Assembly: GCA_031763025.1 (NCBI GenBank) | Contig: JASSKH010000023.1 | Span: forward strand, 1,550,001 to 1,614,000 | Direction: 5' to 3' | Source of the DNA: Macrocystis pyrifera | Taxonomy: Eukaryota > Sar > Phaeophyceae > Laminariales > Laminariaceae | DNA: 64,000 bases | Shown: positions 1 to 10,420 of the stretch, piece by piece | How the letters are laid out: every line of letters starts with the position of its first letter | How positions within the stretch are numbered: the first letter of the stretch is position 1 | Notes under the pieces: model-generated | Told to the model about the DNA's origin: nothing | Database searches by the model: none | The model's input: the letters and a program-made list of their open reading frames with translations, nothing else | Made by a program: the position numbers and the translations under genes

Positions 1-2214
1 GCAGGTCGACAACAACTACGGGATTCGACTGGATGGGTGGTATACGACCTACAGCAGTAGCCACGATTAGATTAGAGGGGACTGTCAGTGCGGGGTCCGG
101 CCACCGCGGTATTCCCCGGGATGGGTGAACTCGGAACCCGACACATGTACGTGCATACCCTGTCAAAGTGCTGTCATCGGCGGGTCGGGTTGAATTCGTA
201 GCATGTGCGAACTTTATTCACGGGATTTGGCGTATCCTGGATTTTGCGGGACGTGTCTGTGCGGGCACGGGATATGTGTATTTTCACGGGCCTCGTGTGT
301 GCGGGAACGGGATTCGTCGTAGAATGCGTGGGGGCGGGAACGGGATATAATAATTTTCGCGGGGCTCGTTTGTGCGAGGTGCGGGGACGAGATTTCACAT
401 GTGTCACGGGGCCACGGGAAAATCCCGAATCCCGCCCAAAACCGCGGGATAAGTCCCGCTGGAAAACCCATTAGGAAAAAAAAAAATGCTCTGATGCGTA
501 ATAGCAACCGATACCACGCACCTCGTATCATACCTCATGAAAGTGATGTACGTACGAACAGGTTCCGTATACGTACATAACATGCTTGGTTGGAGCGGAC
601 CTGTTCGTTCTGAAAGAAAGTGCATGCTCGAAAATAGATAAGACATACCGGTATACCTATTAATAGTATCTATTCGATGTTATCGGAGCTTTCGTCTGGC
701 TCGTACGCGTCGATATGCGTACCTGGTACGTGTACTCATAGTAAAAACGTTCCTGCAAACGATTGACGGCGGCACGTTTCACTTCAAACTGCGGTCTGGT
801 CAAGAACCCCGAAATAGACCACGAACATACGTATGTCATGCATGCAATGGACAAGGAAGCGGTGTACGTAAACGAAAGCGGACATTTGATGAACTGCTGT
901 CTCACCGAACGTGAAACGACCCATGAACCATTCGGTACGTGCTGGGATAATGATAACCCACTCCTTGAATTCTGCAGCTTCAGATTTGGTCTCCCTCGTA
1001 CCAAGAGTTAATTATATATCGGGCATGAGGCAAAATAAAACCCCCGAGTACGCGCGAACGAAGTATCATTCCCAGCTTGCAAAGATGAATTTCGACGAAA
1101 CACTGGATCTTACAGCTGCCCCAATGATCAATATAGTACATATCGGAGGGCACACGACGTACATACCGGTACATAAAGGCGGTGCATAAAGGCGAAGTCA
1201 GCGTACGTATGGACCAGATGCCTACTCGTACATGGTACACAGTAGTAGTAGAGTAGTAGTACGAGTTGCAACAAAACAAAACCAAACAAGCAAACAAAAA
1301 AACAAAAAAAAAAAAAGAGACGAGGGGATCACGTCAAACCTATTCAAATGTATAGAGTACACCTGGAAGAGGAGACATACATGATAAATAAAGAGCCGAT
1401 GCTCGACGCGGATTCTCCCAAAGCAAGACGTATACCCGGCGCGCGTGTGTGGGTGTGCTTGCGTGCTTGTGTTGCCCGGTTCGTGTGAGACGTGCACTGG
1501 GGTTCTTCATACTTCTTCTCGGTCGTACCGTATCCACTCACTTATCATGAGAAAAACCAAACGGTCGGGTGGACGTGATATCTTACGTGAAAGATTTGCA
1601 GCCGCTCGCCCTCTCGAAGAAACCAGAACGTGGGAACTGATTACGTACTCGTACAGCAGCAGTAAACAACCTTTCTTTCCGTTCGTACAGCAGTAGAGGG
1701 ATTTATCATCGCAGTAAAACCTCGTTCGTGGTTACACTACACGCTCAGAAGCCACCAAACTAATAGTATCGACTCCACCGGGGTCTCGCGAGGCGCTGAG
1801 TTCTTCGTGGTCCCAGTTCACTCCGACGTCCGACGCCGGCGCCCGGCTCCTTCTGGCGCGGGCCGATGTTCTTGTCGTACTCCACAGTCAGCATTACATG
1901 GGACAGGTCCGGATTTCAGGTCCTTCTTTCTTTGCATTTCAGCCAGTTCCGCACCCGACGAAAAGGGAGCGGGGCGGCCGCCGCAGCGATCGCTGCATTC
2001 GTCATAAGCTCTGTTTTTTCCTAGCCTCTTTCTACTTTGTCGTGCTGTTGTAGAGCTGCGATATCGCTCACGGAGTGATACTCAATCACTGTCTCCCCAT
2101 ACAACAAGGAGGCTTTCCCGAAAAGGGATCCACCCTGCTGGCGTCCCCTCTTTTCTGGTCCAGATTACGTACTAGTGTTATTTTTGGCGACTTTTCGTGT
2201 TTATTGCAGAATAG
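1..2214. other. Left flank with no recognisable gene
   Basis: I see no protein family, tRNA or splice-supported exon here. Reading frames are short and overlap on both strands without recognisable motifs. Local composition varies: a G-rich degenerate repeat near 230-460, GTAC-rich stretches near 540-760, and an A-rich run near 1265-1315. The segment 2050-2214 directly abuts the outer end of the Ty3-A LTR. Confidence 0.4.
228..460. repeat. Degenerate CGGGA-rich minisatellite
   Basis: Short G-rich blocks such as GGGCACGGGATAT and GGGAACGGGAT recur at irregular 30-50 base intervals on the plus strand. No coding explanation fits in either direction. The stretch is G-rich enough to form structured DNA locally. 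Confidence 0.45.
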
Positions 2215-2562
2215 ATATGGAGGGTGGCTCCGTTGCCGGTGTCGGCCTTGTCTTCGTCTTTGACGGGGTTGGCCGAGGCCTTGACGTGCACGTTCTCTTT
2301 CGGGATATGTGGCAAGGAGGTGCCTCCACAAGCCTCCCTCGCGTCTCGCAAGGAGAGAACTTATAGAAATTGTGAGAGTGCGGGTCCTTTCGTGAAGGAC
2401 CCTTTTCTCCCTGGCGTGTTCGGACTTCATGGCCCGAACGTCAACCATTATGAAGGTCCATCAGTGATGGCAGATCTCATAGACCGGACGTTGGTTAACG
2501 TATCTTCATGGTTGGCATTTGTGATCGGAGACTGACGGTATCGACGTACCCTGTCCTCCACA
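2215..2562 (-). repeat. Ty3-A 3' LTR
   Basis: About 348 bp that aligns along its length with 29046-29391 at roughly 90% identity by eye. On the minus strand it starts TGTGGAGGACAGGG, directly after a purine-rich tract, as expected for the LTR downstream of a polypurine tract. The other edge is set by where similarity to the right copy stops (ATATGGAG). A clean target-site duplication is not visible. Confidence 0.75.
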
Positions 2563-2577
2563 TCGCCCCCCCCTCTA
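2563..2577 (-). promoter_or_regulatory. Ty3-A polypurine tract
   Basis: On the minus strand this reads AGAGGGGGGGGCGA and lies immediately upstream of the LTR start. That is the expected position and composition for the plus-strand primer of an LTR retrotransposon. A second purine run near 2715-2725 is farther from the LTR, so I prefer this one. Confidence 0.55.
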
Positions 2578-3471
2578 TGCGCCTCAAGTCCATCTTTGAA
2601 AAAGGATGTATGTGACTTTGGGGCGAGCATTCGAGAGGGAATGCTAGTGGTAGGTGGAGTCTTGACAGGGGAACGTATCGTCTTCTTCACTGCTCACGGT
2701 CTGTACCTAAATTCCCCCCCCTGACTGTCTACGATAGCACACTTCGTGTTGAGAAAACACGGCAGTAAGTGTTGAGATTCGTACAGTCCCGTTAGAATGC
2801 CGGCAGCTAAATATCGGAGTTGCAATGGTTGTCCCATTGTTTTTTCTCTCAACGCTTCGTATCTGTCGTGTGGCCACACTCAGACGGCGTTCCTCGTGTC
2901 GGCTGCATATATATATTACGACACGGGCGAATGTTTCTGATATCTCCTTGCTCGAACAAGGTACTAGCTTGTTATGGGGCAAGTGCCAGATTCGATGTCT
3001 TTTACTTGTTCGGCGTGCGCATGCCTGGACATCGATTTGTGCGGGGTAAGTTCGCGAGACTGGACCGCTTGGGAGATGACCTCGTTTCGCCCACATAGTC
3101 TCGCTGAGATTTTTGTGGTCGGACCGGGTCCTTTCGAACTGTAATATTTTGGTAAAACGGTGGTATATACTCGTGTGGTATTTCGGTCTGCTCTTTTATT
3201 CAGTGGATTCCTGGAAACTGTCGTTTCCTTATTCTCGGATTCCTGAGACAGAGACTTCCATTGCGAGACATCCCCCTTGTCAACAAATGCCCAAACAATT
3301 GTTGATAGAGCACAAACTATCGTTGCTACTCTCGTCACCGTTGGTATCCCTATTTGTTTCCTACCGTAGGTGATACCCTTTAGTTACCTTCTCGTTCGAG
3401 ATTTATTTGCCGCAGCACAACATGAAAATCACTGGTTGTTTGTGATGGAGCTCCTTATGTTGGTGCTATAC
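2578..3471 (-). other. Ty3-A 3' untranslated region
   Basis: About 0.9 kb between the integrase stop and the 3' LTR. No reading frame resembles a known domain. Some stretches could be remnants of an extra ORF, but nothing is conserved elsewhere in the window to support one. Confidence 0.4.
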
Positions 3472-4965
3472 TCAATCCCCACCATTTTGCCGTTTCCGCT
3501 TTTTGACGTCGCGGGACGTGGTGTTTTCGGGAGACGCGATGTGTAAACCGTTTTTGGTTCTGTAGGCGGCTATTAATGCGTGACATTGTGGTACTTCGTC
3601 TGCGCGATACTCGAGATCTGATTCGGGGCCATATCCCCTGAGGCGCAAGCGGTATTTAAAATTGTGCAGACTTTTCCTGCCCGGTCCAAGCTTGTGACCG
3701 ACCACTTTGTCAACGACATATGATTCAATTCTTGGTTGAGTTTCATCAGGATGGTCCAACGCGGGCAGAGGGATTTGTTTTCCCAAGAAAAACTCAGCCA
3801 GCTTGTCAAATTGAGGCGCTGGTGGTGTTTCCCGCGGATGGTAGGGTTTTAGGTGGGCGAGGTGCACGGATACTTCTCGTATTTCGTTCATACGTCTCAC
3901 TCGGTACACCACGGGTGACAGTTGTGAACAAATTACGTATGGTCCTCTCCACGGCAACAACAGCTTTGGGTTTGGGCCATCCGAATCCTGATATGGTATA
4001 TATACTAGAACTTGTTGGTCAGGATGAAACACGGGGTACGGCAGTAACTTTTCGTTCCTGGCCGTTTGTTTCGCTGTACGTTCCGACAAGTTTCGGCGCG
4101 CTAGTTCGAAGGCAATTTGTAAATTGTCCCGTGTTTGTTGTGCTAATTCCTCGGTACCTGCTGTGCTTCCTTCGTAAGGGATGCCAAGGACAACGTCTAC
4201 CGGTAATCGTGCTGGTCTACCGAATATCAGGAAGAAAGGTGTTTCCTGTACCGTAGTACTAAATGACGAATTGTGGGCCAATTGTATTAACGGTAGGAGT
4301 GACGCCCAGTTGTCGCGCTCAATGGAGCTGTGCATGCTGAGCATGGCGTGCATTGTTGAATGCACACGTTCTGAAGCGGAATTTCCCTGCGGACGATATG
4401 GCGTTGTGCGGGTTTTCTTATATCCGAGTGTGCTCTGCAACTGGTGAATCACTTTATTTTCGAATTCGGGACCTTGATCTGAATGAAGGATCTCGGGTCC
4501 GAAGATACCTATGATGAGATCAATGATTGCTTGTGCGACTACGCGAGCAGACTTATTTGGTATTGGTGTTAGAATTGCAAACCTTGTTCGGTGGTCCATC
4601 ATTGTGAGCACGTATTTGCATTTCACACCGGCGGCTGAAACAGATTCTGCCTTATATTCGACCAAGTCGACGGAGATCGTTTCAAACGGCTTTTTAACGG
4701 GTATGTGTCCCGCGGGTAGCTTTGGTCGGTTGTGTGCCGTCTTCCGGCGTTGACATGCTTGGCATTTTTGGCACCAGTCACGTACGTCACGATTTATTGT
4801 GGGCCACCAGTACTTCTGGCGAATTTTTTCGTACGTTGGTCGGAATGCAAGGTGGCCCCCGGACAAAGCGTGGTCGTGGTATGCGTGCAGAACCAGTCCT
4901 GTTAGGGCTTTGGGTAACACTAACTGATCACGAAACGTGCTTCTCTTCCTGAGGTGGCCTGGCAA
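3472..4965 (-). CDS. Ty3/gypsy integrase with C-terminal chromodomain (Ty3-A pol, 3' part)
   Basis: A 497-residue open frame and the best preserved part of Ty3-A. An H2C2 zinc-binding region occupies residues about 27-71 (H30, H38, C68, C71). The catalytic core has D100, D163 and E199, giving the D-x35-E spacing of retroviral-type integrases; the enzyme inserts the element's cDNA into chromosomes. The GPY/F-like region follows near residues 320-370. A chromodomain-like segment spans about 410-465 (it starts PRIESYVVDKVVGHK and contains RLRGYGPESDLEY), a fold that in chromoviruses directs insertion by reading chromatin marks. The frame opens just after an apparent frameshift from the upstream RNase H linker near 4963, so residue 1 is not a real start. 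It ends in TGA. The intact length is surprising given the rest of the element. Confidence 0.9.
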   Translation of the reverse strand: MPGHLRKRSTFRDQLVLPKALTGLVLHAYHDHALSGGHLAFRPTYEKIRQKYWWPTINRDVRDWCQKCQACQRRKTAHNRPKLPAGHIPVKKPFETISVDLVEYKAESVSAAGVKCKYVLTMMDHRTRFAILTPIPNKSARVVAQAIIDLIIGIFGPEILHSDQGPEFENKVIHQLQSTLGYKKTRTTPYRPQGNSASERVHSTMHAMLSMHSSIERDNWASLLPLIQLAHNSSFSTTVQETPFFLIFGRPARLPVDVVLGIPYEGSTAGTEELAQQTRDNLQIAFELARRNLSERTAKQTARNEKLLPYPVFHPDQQVLVYIPYQDSDGPNPKLLLPWRGPYVICSQLSPVVYRVRRMNEIREVSVHLAHLKPYHPRETPPAPQFDKLAEFFLGKQIPLPALDHPDETQPRIESYVVDKVVGHKLGPGRKSLHNFKYRLRLRGYGPESDLEYRADEVPQCHALIAAYRTKNGLHIASPENTTSRDVKKRKRQNGGD

Positions 4966-5478
4966 ATACGACTAAACAGCAACCCGTCTTGTACTGAATA
5001 GTATGACATGGTTGTTTTTGTTTCCTGTGTCGGAAGTGGTGCGTTGTCATCCACTATATATTGAATATATGGGGCGTATTCAGCGGCTTGCTTTTCACGT
5101 AATTTTTTCGTGGTCTACCGATTCGAACACGTTAGTAGCACTAATATACACCGATTTTAAGTGAAAAAGTTCGCGATCGCTTCGGACCGGTTGAACGTCA
5201 TCAAGTTTATCTGTTGACACTTCATATGGTCTGGGGGGTGTCGCTGTTTGTAGTGCGGGGTCATCTGGAACATTTCTACAGATGGGTGCTAGTTTGAATT
5301 CTGCCATATCTTGAGGGTGTTCAAAAGCAAATAGCCGCAACAGCGTGTCTGATACGACGTGTAATATCCCAGGTTTATGTTTCACAGTAAAATCGTATGA
5401 TTGTAATGCTATTGCCCAGCGACACAACATGTTGCTAGTGTCCTGCATTGGGTAGAGGTATCGCAACGCTGCATGATC
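4966..5478 (-). pseudogene. Ty3-A RNase H C-terminal part and linker
   Basis: On the minus strand the frame resumes directly after the SINE with the segment following the RNase H catalytic Asp-His pair. It continues through CRWAIALQSYDFTVKHKPG, typical of the RNase H end in Ty3/gypsy pol, and ends near 5095. A linker leads into the integrase. The SINE and frameshifts separate it from both neighbours, so it is non-functional. Confidence 0.75.
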
Positions 5479-5790
5479 CCCGGTGGCTTGGTAGGTGGTC
5501 CGCGTGCCTGTCAAGATCAATTTCGTGGGTTCAAGTCTCACCGTGCATGCTCATAGAGACTTTTTCTTGCATAAAAAATTGATAAGCGGAAAGCGTGAAA
5601 GCTACATTCGATGAAAATCGACGAGCAGTGGGAATGCTGAACCCTATGCGCGACAAAAAATAAAGGCACATACCGGGGGGGGGAGAAGGGACGACACCTG
5701 TGACCACGGCTTGTCCAGAAGATCGTCGAGGGTAAAACCTCCTACGAGTGGGCTGGAAAGTAAAAGTGACGACGAAAAACAAAAAAAACA
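5479..5790 (+). mobile_element. tRNA-derived SINE, copy A, inserted in Ty3-A RNase H
   Basis: A 312 bp insertion flanked by a perfect ATGATC target duplication (5473-5478 and 5791-5796). It starts with CCCGGTGGC. A box A-like TGGCTTGGTAGG lies at 5484-5495 and a box B-like GGTTCAAGTC at 5528-5537, the internal RNA polymerase III promoter spacing of a tRNA. A unique body follows, then an A-rich tail. The flanking Ty3-A RNase H frame matches across the insertion, which fixes both ends. Seven more copies occur in the window. The CTGTCA segment recalls a tRNA-Asp (GTC) anticodon loop, but this parentage is tentative. Confidence 0.85.
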
Positions 5791-5796
5791 ATGATC

Positions 5797-6303
5797 AGTC
5801 ACACACTCAAAGTGTTTCCCCCACAAGTAGGGTCTCCAGTTCTGTACTGCCAGTACGACTGCGTAACATTCTTTTTGTGTAGCCGAATAGTGTCGTTGGC
5901 TACATATGGTTAAAACGTTGGATGAAATATCGATAATTGAGAGGTCGTCACCGTTTTGTTGGGCCAGGAATGATCCTGCTCCTGCGTCACTAGCGTCGAC
6001 ATGAATTATAAATTTCTTGGAAAAGTCTGGAAAGGGCAGTACAGGGGATTCAGTGAGTAGTTGTTTAACTCGCGCCAAAGCTCCGTCGTGCTCGGGATTC
6101 CCACGTTTAGCTATTTATTTTATTGCGTCCTTTTTGGTGAGATCAACCAAGGGTGCTATTACTGCGGCCAGGTTTGGGATGAATTTTCTCACAAAGTTAA
6201 ACATGCCAAGTACTGATCGTAGTTCCTTTATATTTCTAGGCGTTGGCAAATCTACTATAGCTTTTATTCGGTCTTCACCTACTCGGATTCCGTCAGCCAA
6301 CAG
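5797..6303 (-). pseudogene. Ty3-A reverse transcriptase thumb and RNase H N-terminal part
   Basis: The minus-strand frame begins right after the T1 element with the ADGIRV segment that normally follows the RT palm. It contains LRSVLGMFNFVRKFIPNL, the RT connection typical of Ty3/gypsy. It runs through one in-frame TAA into the RNase H start (HVDASDAGAGSFLAQQ, first catalytic Asp; KECYAVVLAVQNWRPYLWG). The frame is cut by the SINE at 5790. The missing upstream palm is found 16 kb away, on the other side of T1. Confidence 0.85.
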
Positions 6304-6359
6304 CACACCCTGGACAATAGACAATGGCCCCTGCAATAGCAATATAATTTGGTGCAATG

Positions 6360-6790
6360 GACGGGTCTATTGTCGTCGGCAAAGGCTATCGATTGGCACG
6401 TTCCTCGATCCATTGTCGTCGGTAATGCCTATCGATGGGTTACGTCCCCAACATATTGTTCAGACAGGAGTGTGCTGAAGTACCTGGGTTGAAAGCTATT
6501 GTCACCGACGATGGCTATCGACGGATAGCTTGCAGAATCTACTGCGGTCCACAGTGGCTATCGATGAACACATTTCTTGATTTATTGTGGCCGGCAATGG
6601 CTATCGATAGGTGCATTTCTTGATCTATTGTGACCGGTAATGGCTATCGATATATATATTTCTGAATCTATTGTGACCAGCAATGGCTATCGATAGATAT
6701 GTTTCTAATCTATTGTAGCCGGCAATTCCTATCGATGGACACCGTTGAGAATCGATTGTAGTGGACAATGTCTATCGATGGACACCATCA
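6360..6790 (+). repeat. T1 left palindrome array, outer block
   Basis: Roughly 45-60 bp units, each with CTATCGATAG or a one-base variant followed by a CTATTGTNGCCGGCAATGG-like stretch. Units are degenerate and unevenly spaced. The block faces the array at 22220-22690 in inverted orientation. Confidence 0.7.
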
Positions 6791-6994
6791 CCAGCCTGTT
6801 TCCACACCTACAATGCACTCTGATTCACTAAGCAACGCAATATTTTGTTCCGCAGCAATGTCATATTTTCATCTTGTGATCACCACCAGTATGGAATAAG
6901 TGCATGGTGTATCGTGATGAGCAGCAATGTCGGTGCATGGCATAGCGTGAAGGAGGGCTGCAACATTGTGCGTCTCAACAAGGCAGTGGGCATC

Positions 6995-7195
6995 ATGGGG
7001 GTTAAGTGTGTTGCATTGTCGGCTGTGTTGTTGTGGTTAGTACTCTGTGTTACTAATAGTGATTCCAAAACGGTTACACTCTGTACGGATAAGATAGATG
7101 AGGTAAGATGTGCATATACCCTGGACAATAGAAAGGAAATAGAACATTGCCGCTACAGTAGCCCCGAAAAAGCTTGTGTCAATGGATATTGTTAA
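6995..7195 (+). CDS. Small cysteine-rich ORF inside T1, probably spurious
   Basis: A 66-codon ATG frame starts with a hydrophobic stretch resembling a signal peptide (CVALSAVLLWLVLCV). Several cysteines follow and it ends NGYC. Its last third runs into T1 repeat units and a TIR-like CCCTGGACAATAGA near 7119, so part of the 'protein' is repeat DNA. I see no homolog or second copy. I list it only because the N-terminal composition is unusual. Confidence 0.12.
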   Translation: MGVKCVALSAVLLWLVLCVTNSDSKTVTLCTDKIDEVRCAYTLDNRKEIEHCRYSSPEKACVNGYC

Positions 7196-7570
7196 CGACA
7201 ATAGACTGGCAACGCTGGCTAACGATAGACATTGTGAACCACAATAGACTGGCAACACTCTCTATCGATAGACACTGCTAACCACAATGGACTGGCAACG
7301 CTGTCTACCGATAGATGTTGTTAACGACAATAGACTGGCAACGCTGTCTATCGATAGATATTGTCAGGGAACAACACATTTTCGGCAACGGATACAATAT
7401 GCCTTTGCACTAACAATGGAGTCACAAGGTTGTCCATAGATGGCCATTGTCCTGAACAATAGATGTTGGGGAAGCAACCGTGATAGATACTGTTCGAACA
7501 ATAGACCAAAACGTTTGCCTATCGATGGCTATTGCCGCCAACAATATACACGCAATTGCATCCATCAATA
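7190..7570 (+). repeat. T1 left palindrome array, inner block
   Basis: Units of about 45-50 bp with CAATAGACTGGCAACGCTG and a TATCGATAG palindrome. The block starts just after a degraded internal copy of the T1 end sequence near 7115, suggesting nested or duplicated T1-type material. Confidence 0.65.
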
Positions 7571-7784
7571 GCCATCGTCACCCACAATAGACTGTCGGGC
7601 GTGTTTTCGTAATACCTACTACCTAAACATATTGTATACCGTGGAATGATGTATGTCGATGGCCATTCTTGACGACCGCCGAAGCTTCTATTGCCGCCAA
7701 CAATAGGTACGCGATTGTGTCCAACAATAGCCATCGTCACCCACAACAGATTGTTGGCCGGGCTCCGAAAAATATGAATCTGAC

Positions 7785-7960
7785 TTTACTTCATTTCAGT
7801 ACGAGACAAAAATCTCGAGTTAAGAAACGGAAAGCTGATAATTTTCTTGTCAAGGTGGTTTTGTTTTTAGTATCCAGATTATTTTTGATAGTGCAGTTAA
7901 TCGAGGACAATGTAAGGGTAGCAAATCGAATTTATTTCCGAACAAAAAAATAATCTAAAA
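7785..7960 (+). repeat. Repeat X, left copy
   Basis: About 170 bp sharing ordered blocks with 21857-22025 in direct orientation, including GAAACGGAAA, AAGGTGGTTT and AGGGTAGNAAATCGA. Identity is roughly 75% by eye. It lies between the T1 array and the 5' LTR of Ty3-B. The two copies are probably T1 core sequence split by Ty3-B insertion. Confidence 0.5.
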
Positions 7961-7998
7961 TATAGATGACCAGCATCCGAAAAAATAACTCTTACTTT

Positions 7999-8276
7999 TG
8001 TTAAGATATTGTCTTGTATGAGATTGAAAACCCGGTAACTACTTGGGTTCAGTCACTGGGAACGTATTTGTAGTACTTGGAAGGCGTATCTTAGATGAAA
8101 AACCAGGGGTTTTCCAGAGGAGCACGAGCTTGGTCTCAGTCTGCGCGTGCACGAAAGGAATAAAACTGCTCTTCTTCTATAGCTAAGCAAACAACACATG
8201 TGAGTACAATGTTTACCGACTTAAAAGGCAGACCTGTCCAGGGATACAAAGTGTCCCGCAACCGTTGATTTTAACA
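7999..8276 (+). repeat. Ty3-B 5' LTR
   Basis: 278 bp beginning TGTTAAG and ending TTAACA, so the termini form the inverted TGTTAA/TTAACA pair expected of an LTR. It aligns over its whole length with 21579-21856. It contains an AATAAAA motif near 8158 that may serve polyadenylation. Confidence 0.9.
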
Positions 8277-8278
8277 AG

Positions 8279-8294
8279 TGGCATCTTCGGCTTA
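8279..8294 (+). promoter_or_regulatory. Ty3-B candidate primer-binding site
   Basis: The sequence TGGCATCTTCGGC begins two bases after the 5' LTR. Its TGG start pairs with the CCA end of a tRNA, the normal minus-strand primer position. I cannot assign the tRNA from sequence alone. Confidence 0.5.
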
Positions 8295-8395
8295 GGACTT
8301 TCCGCTTTTTTGTCGGTTTGCGTTGTTTGTCACTGTTTTTTTTTTTTGTTTGCTTTCCTATTGTTGTTGAGTAAGTTTGTTCCGGCCACTGCACG

Positions 8396-10420
8396 ATGGA
8401 GACTCACGAGGTAGAAGGGTCTGCTTCCCCTCACGGTGGCCGAGTCACTGAGGCCCAGGGCCCCTCAGTGCCCCACCGCCCAAGGCCCGTCGATGTGGAT
8501 CGAGCGCCTTGTACAACAGACCAACAAGTGGAGCACGAGCCTAGGCAGGAGCCCCATCAGAACGACGTGGATCGAGCACCTTGTACAACAAACCATGAGG
8601 AGAAAGAGCTTTGACCGGAGCCCCCTGACGGGGCCCGAGCAGCCTCCGCTAGACGGACCTCATCTAAGACCCCTTCTGTGCCTCGCTCGGCTGAGCGAGC
8701 TCTGCCGCCCAAGACAACTGGACGCCCCGCTCCTTCGAGAGCGCGACGCGCGCCACCAGCCAGGCCTTGGGTCTTGCAGCATTGTCTCCCCACTCGTGCC
8801 CTCTGCTGTCCAAGCCACCTGGAAGCCCCCGCTCCGCTGAGCGCATACCCAGCCAGCCCGTGGATCCAGCTGCGTCTGCTCCGGGCCGGAGCACGTCGGA
8901 CAAACCTGGACGCAGCGATCTGCAGGCATCCCAGTTGCGTTCTGCGCCGCTGGATCTACCTGCTTCTGAGCCAGATGAGAGAGTGTTTTAGACTGTTTTT
9001 CCGCCTCGCATTCCACTGTTGTTCGACTCTGCTCGTACTCGTAGGATGACCACGCGTGATGTTGCCACTCCTGAATTTGTTTTTTCCGTGCCGCGGCCAC
9101 ACGATGGCACACTGGATTTCGTTGTTGAGCCTGCTTCCCGCGCTGCTCTATTAGGAGCTACAAACAGAGATCCTGGAAATTACAGTGCTGGTTCGAGTTT
9201 TCATGCTGCTGATAGCGGGAGCGCCACGGCCGCTCGCGAAAATTTTCCCGCTCCTCACCCACAAGATGGCACGCTGGATTTCAGTATTGCGTCCTTTTCG
9301 CCCGCTGCTGTAACCACCCACGCCGATCCTGCTGGAAATTCCACTACTGCTGCGAATCTTAATACTGGTGTTAGAGGGGACGATGCTTTTGATAGGCCCC
9401 CCAGTACCGCAGTTCCCGCTGCTGTAGCTACCCGTGACGATTCTTCTGCGAGTTCTCGTCCTGCTGCGAGTTTTAATACTGCTGTTAGTGAGGACGATGC
9501 TTTTGATAGGCCCCAGTACCGGAGTGCCCGCTACTGTGGCTGCACGCGACGTTTCTGCTGAGAATTCTCGCCCTGATGCGATTTTTATTACTGCTGTTAT
9601 TAGTGAGGACGATGCTTTTGATAGGCCCCCCAGTACCGAAGTGCCCGCTACTGTGGCTACCCGCGACGTTTCTGCTTGAGAATTCTCGTCCCGATGCGAG
9701 TTTTTAATACTGCTGCTCGAGTAGATGGTGTTTTTGATAGGCCCTCCAGTACCGACGTGCCCACTGCTGTAGCTACCCGCGGCGATCCTATTGAGCGTTC
9801 TCGTTCCGATGCGAGTTCTAATATTGCTGCTAGAGGGGACGAGGCTTTTGATAGGCCCTCCAGTATCGGGGACGCGCCAACACCAACTACACTTGCTGTT
9901 AGTACACATATCAACCGCGACAGCCGCCACCCTATCACGACACCACCTGGGGTCGAGGCTCGCTCCCCAAGTGCTCGTAGTGCCCGCCGAATGGCGCGCC
10001 AGACCTTGATCACAGCTATACAATTTGCTGAAGTACAAGCTGCGGCTCCTGCCGCCGCTGTTTCTGCGCGCCACGACCCTCTGAACCGCCATTTCCCGTC
10101 CTCCCCTGCCTTGGTGTTCCCCCCCCTGCCCCGGTGTCGCCCTTTGCCCCGGTGTTTCCGCCCGCCCCCGCCACAGCATGTCACGGACAACAAAAGCATG
10201 GGAGGGATCACCCAGCCCGGCCAGGTCTCCCAGAGGTCTGAGGACTTACGGCTCCTCCCCCTCTTCGGGAGCGAGGACACCCGAGCCCGCGGGCCCCACG
10301 TCTCTCGACGACGCCGTGGACGTCGAGCCCCCTGACTCAGAGGACGAGCGGCTGGCTACCGAGAAGGCCGCAGAACCGGCGGCCGAGGACCCGGACAGTG
10401 TCTAGGCGCCCCCCCAACTA
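8396..10420 (+). pseudogene. Ty3-B N-terminal Gag extension with 38-residue tandem repeats
   Basis: A low-complexity coding region upstream of the Gag core. The first ATG, at 8396, opens a Pro/Arg-rich frame that meets TGA at 8612, shifts frame near 8760, and meets TAG at 8989. From 9330 to 9850 there are five tandem units of about 114 bp, each with DDAFDRPP- and VAATRD-like segments. Small indels near 9511 and 9676 move it between frames. Known Gag extensions of this type have no defined role, and I recognise no domain. Confidence 0.6.
9330..9860 (+). repeat. Five-unit 114 bp coding minisatellite
   Basis: The block GATGCTTTTGATAGGCCC, or a close variant, recurs at about 9382, 9496, 9611, 9724 and 9841. 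The spacings are 113-117 bp, near multiples of three with indels. Each unit encodes about 38 residues in the Gag extension. Confidence 0.75.

Noticed and set aside
5479..5550. Functional tRNA gene
   Set aside because: Box A and box B are present, but the acceptor and anticodon stems do not pair well, and the unit is the head of a repeated SINE with target duplications.
9151..10179. 342-codon minus-strand frame opposite the Ty3-B Gag extension
   Set aside because: It mirrors the coding tandem repeats and has no domain. The plus strand is fixed by the downstream Gag and Pol.
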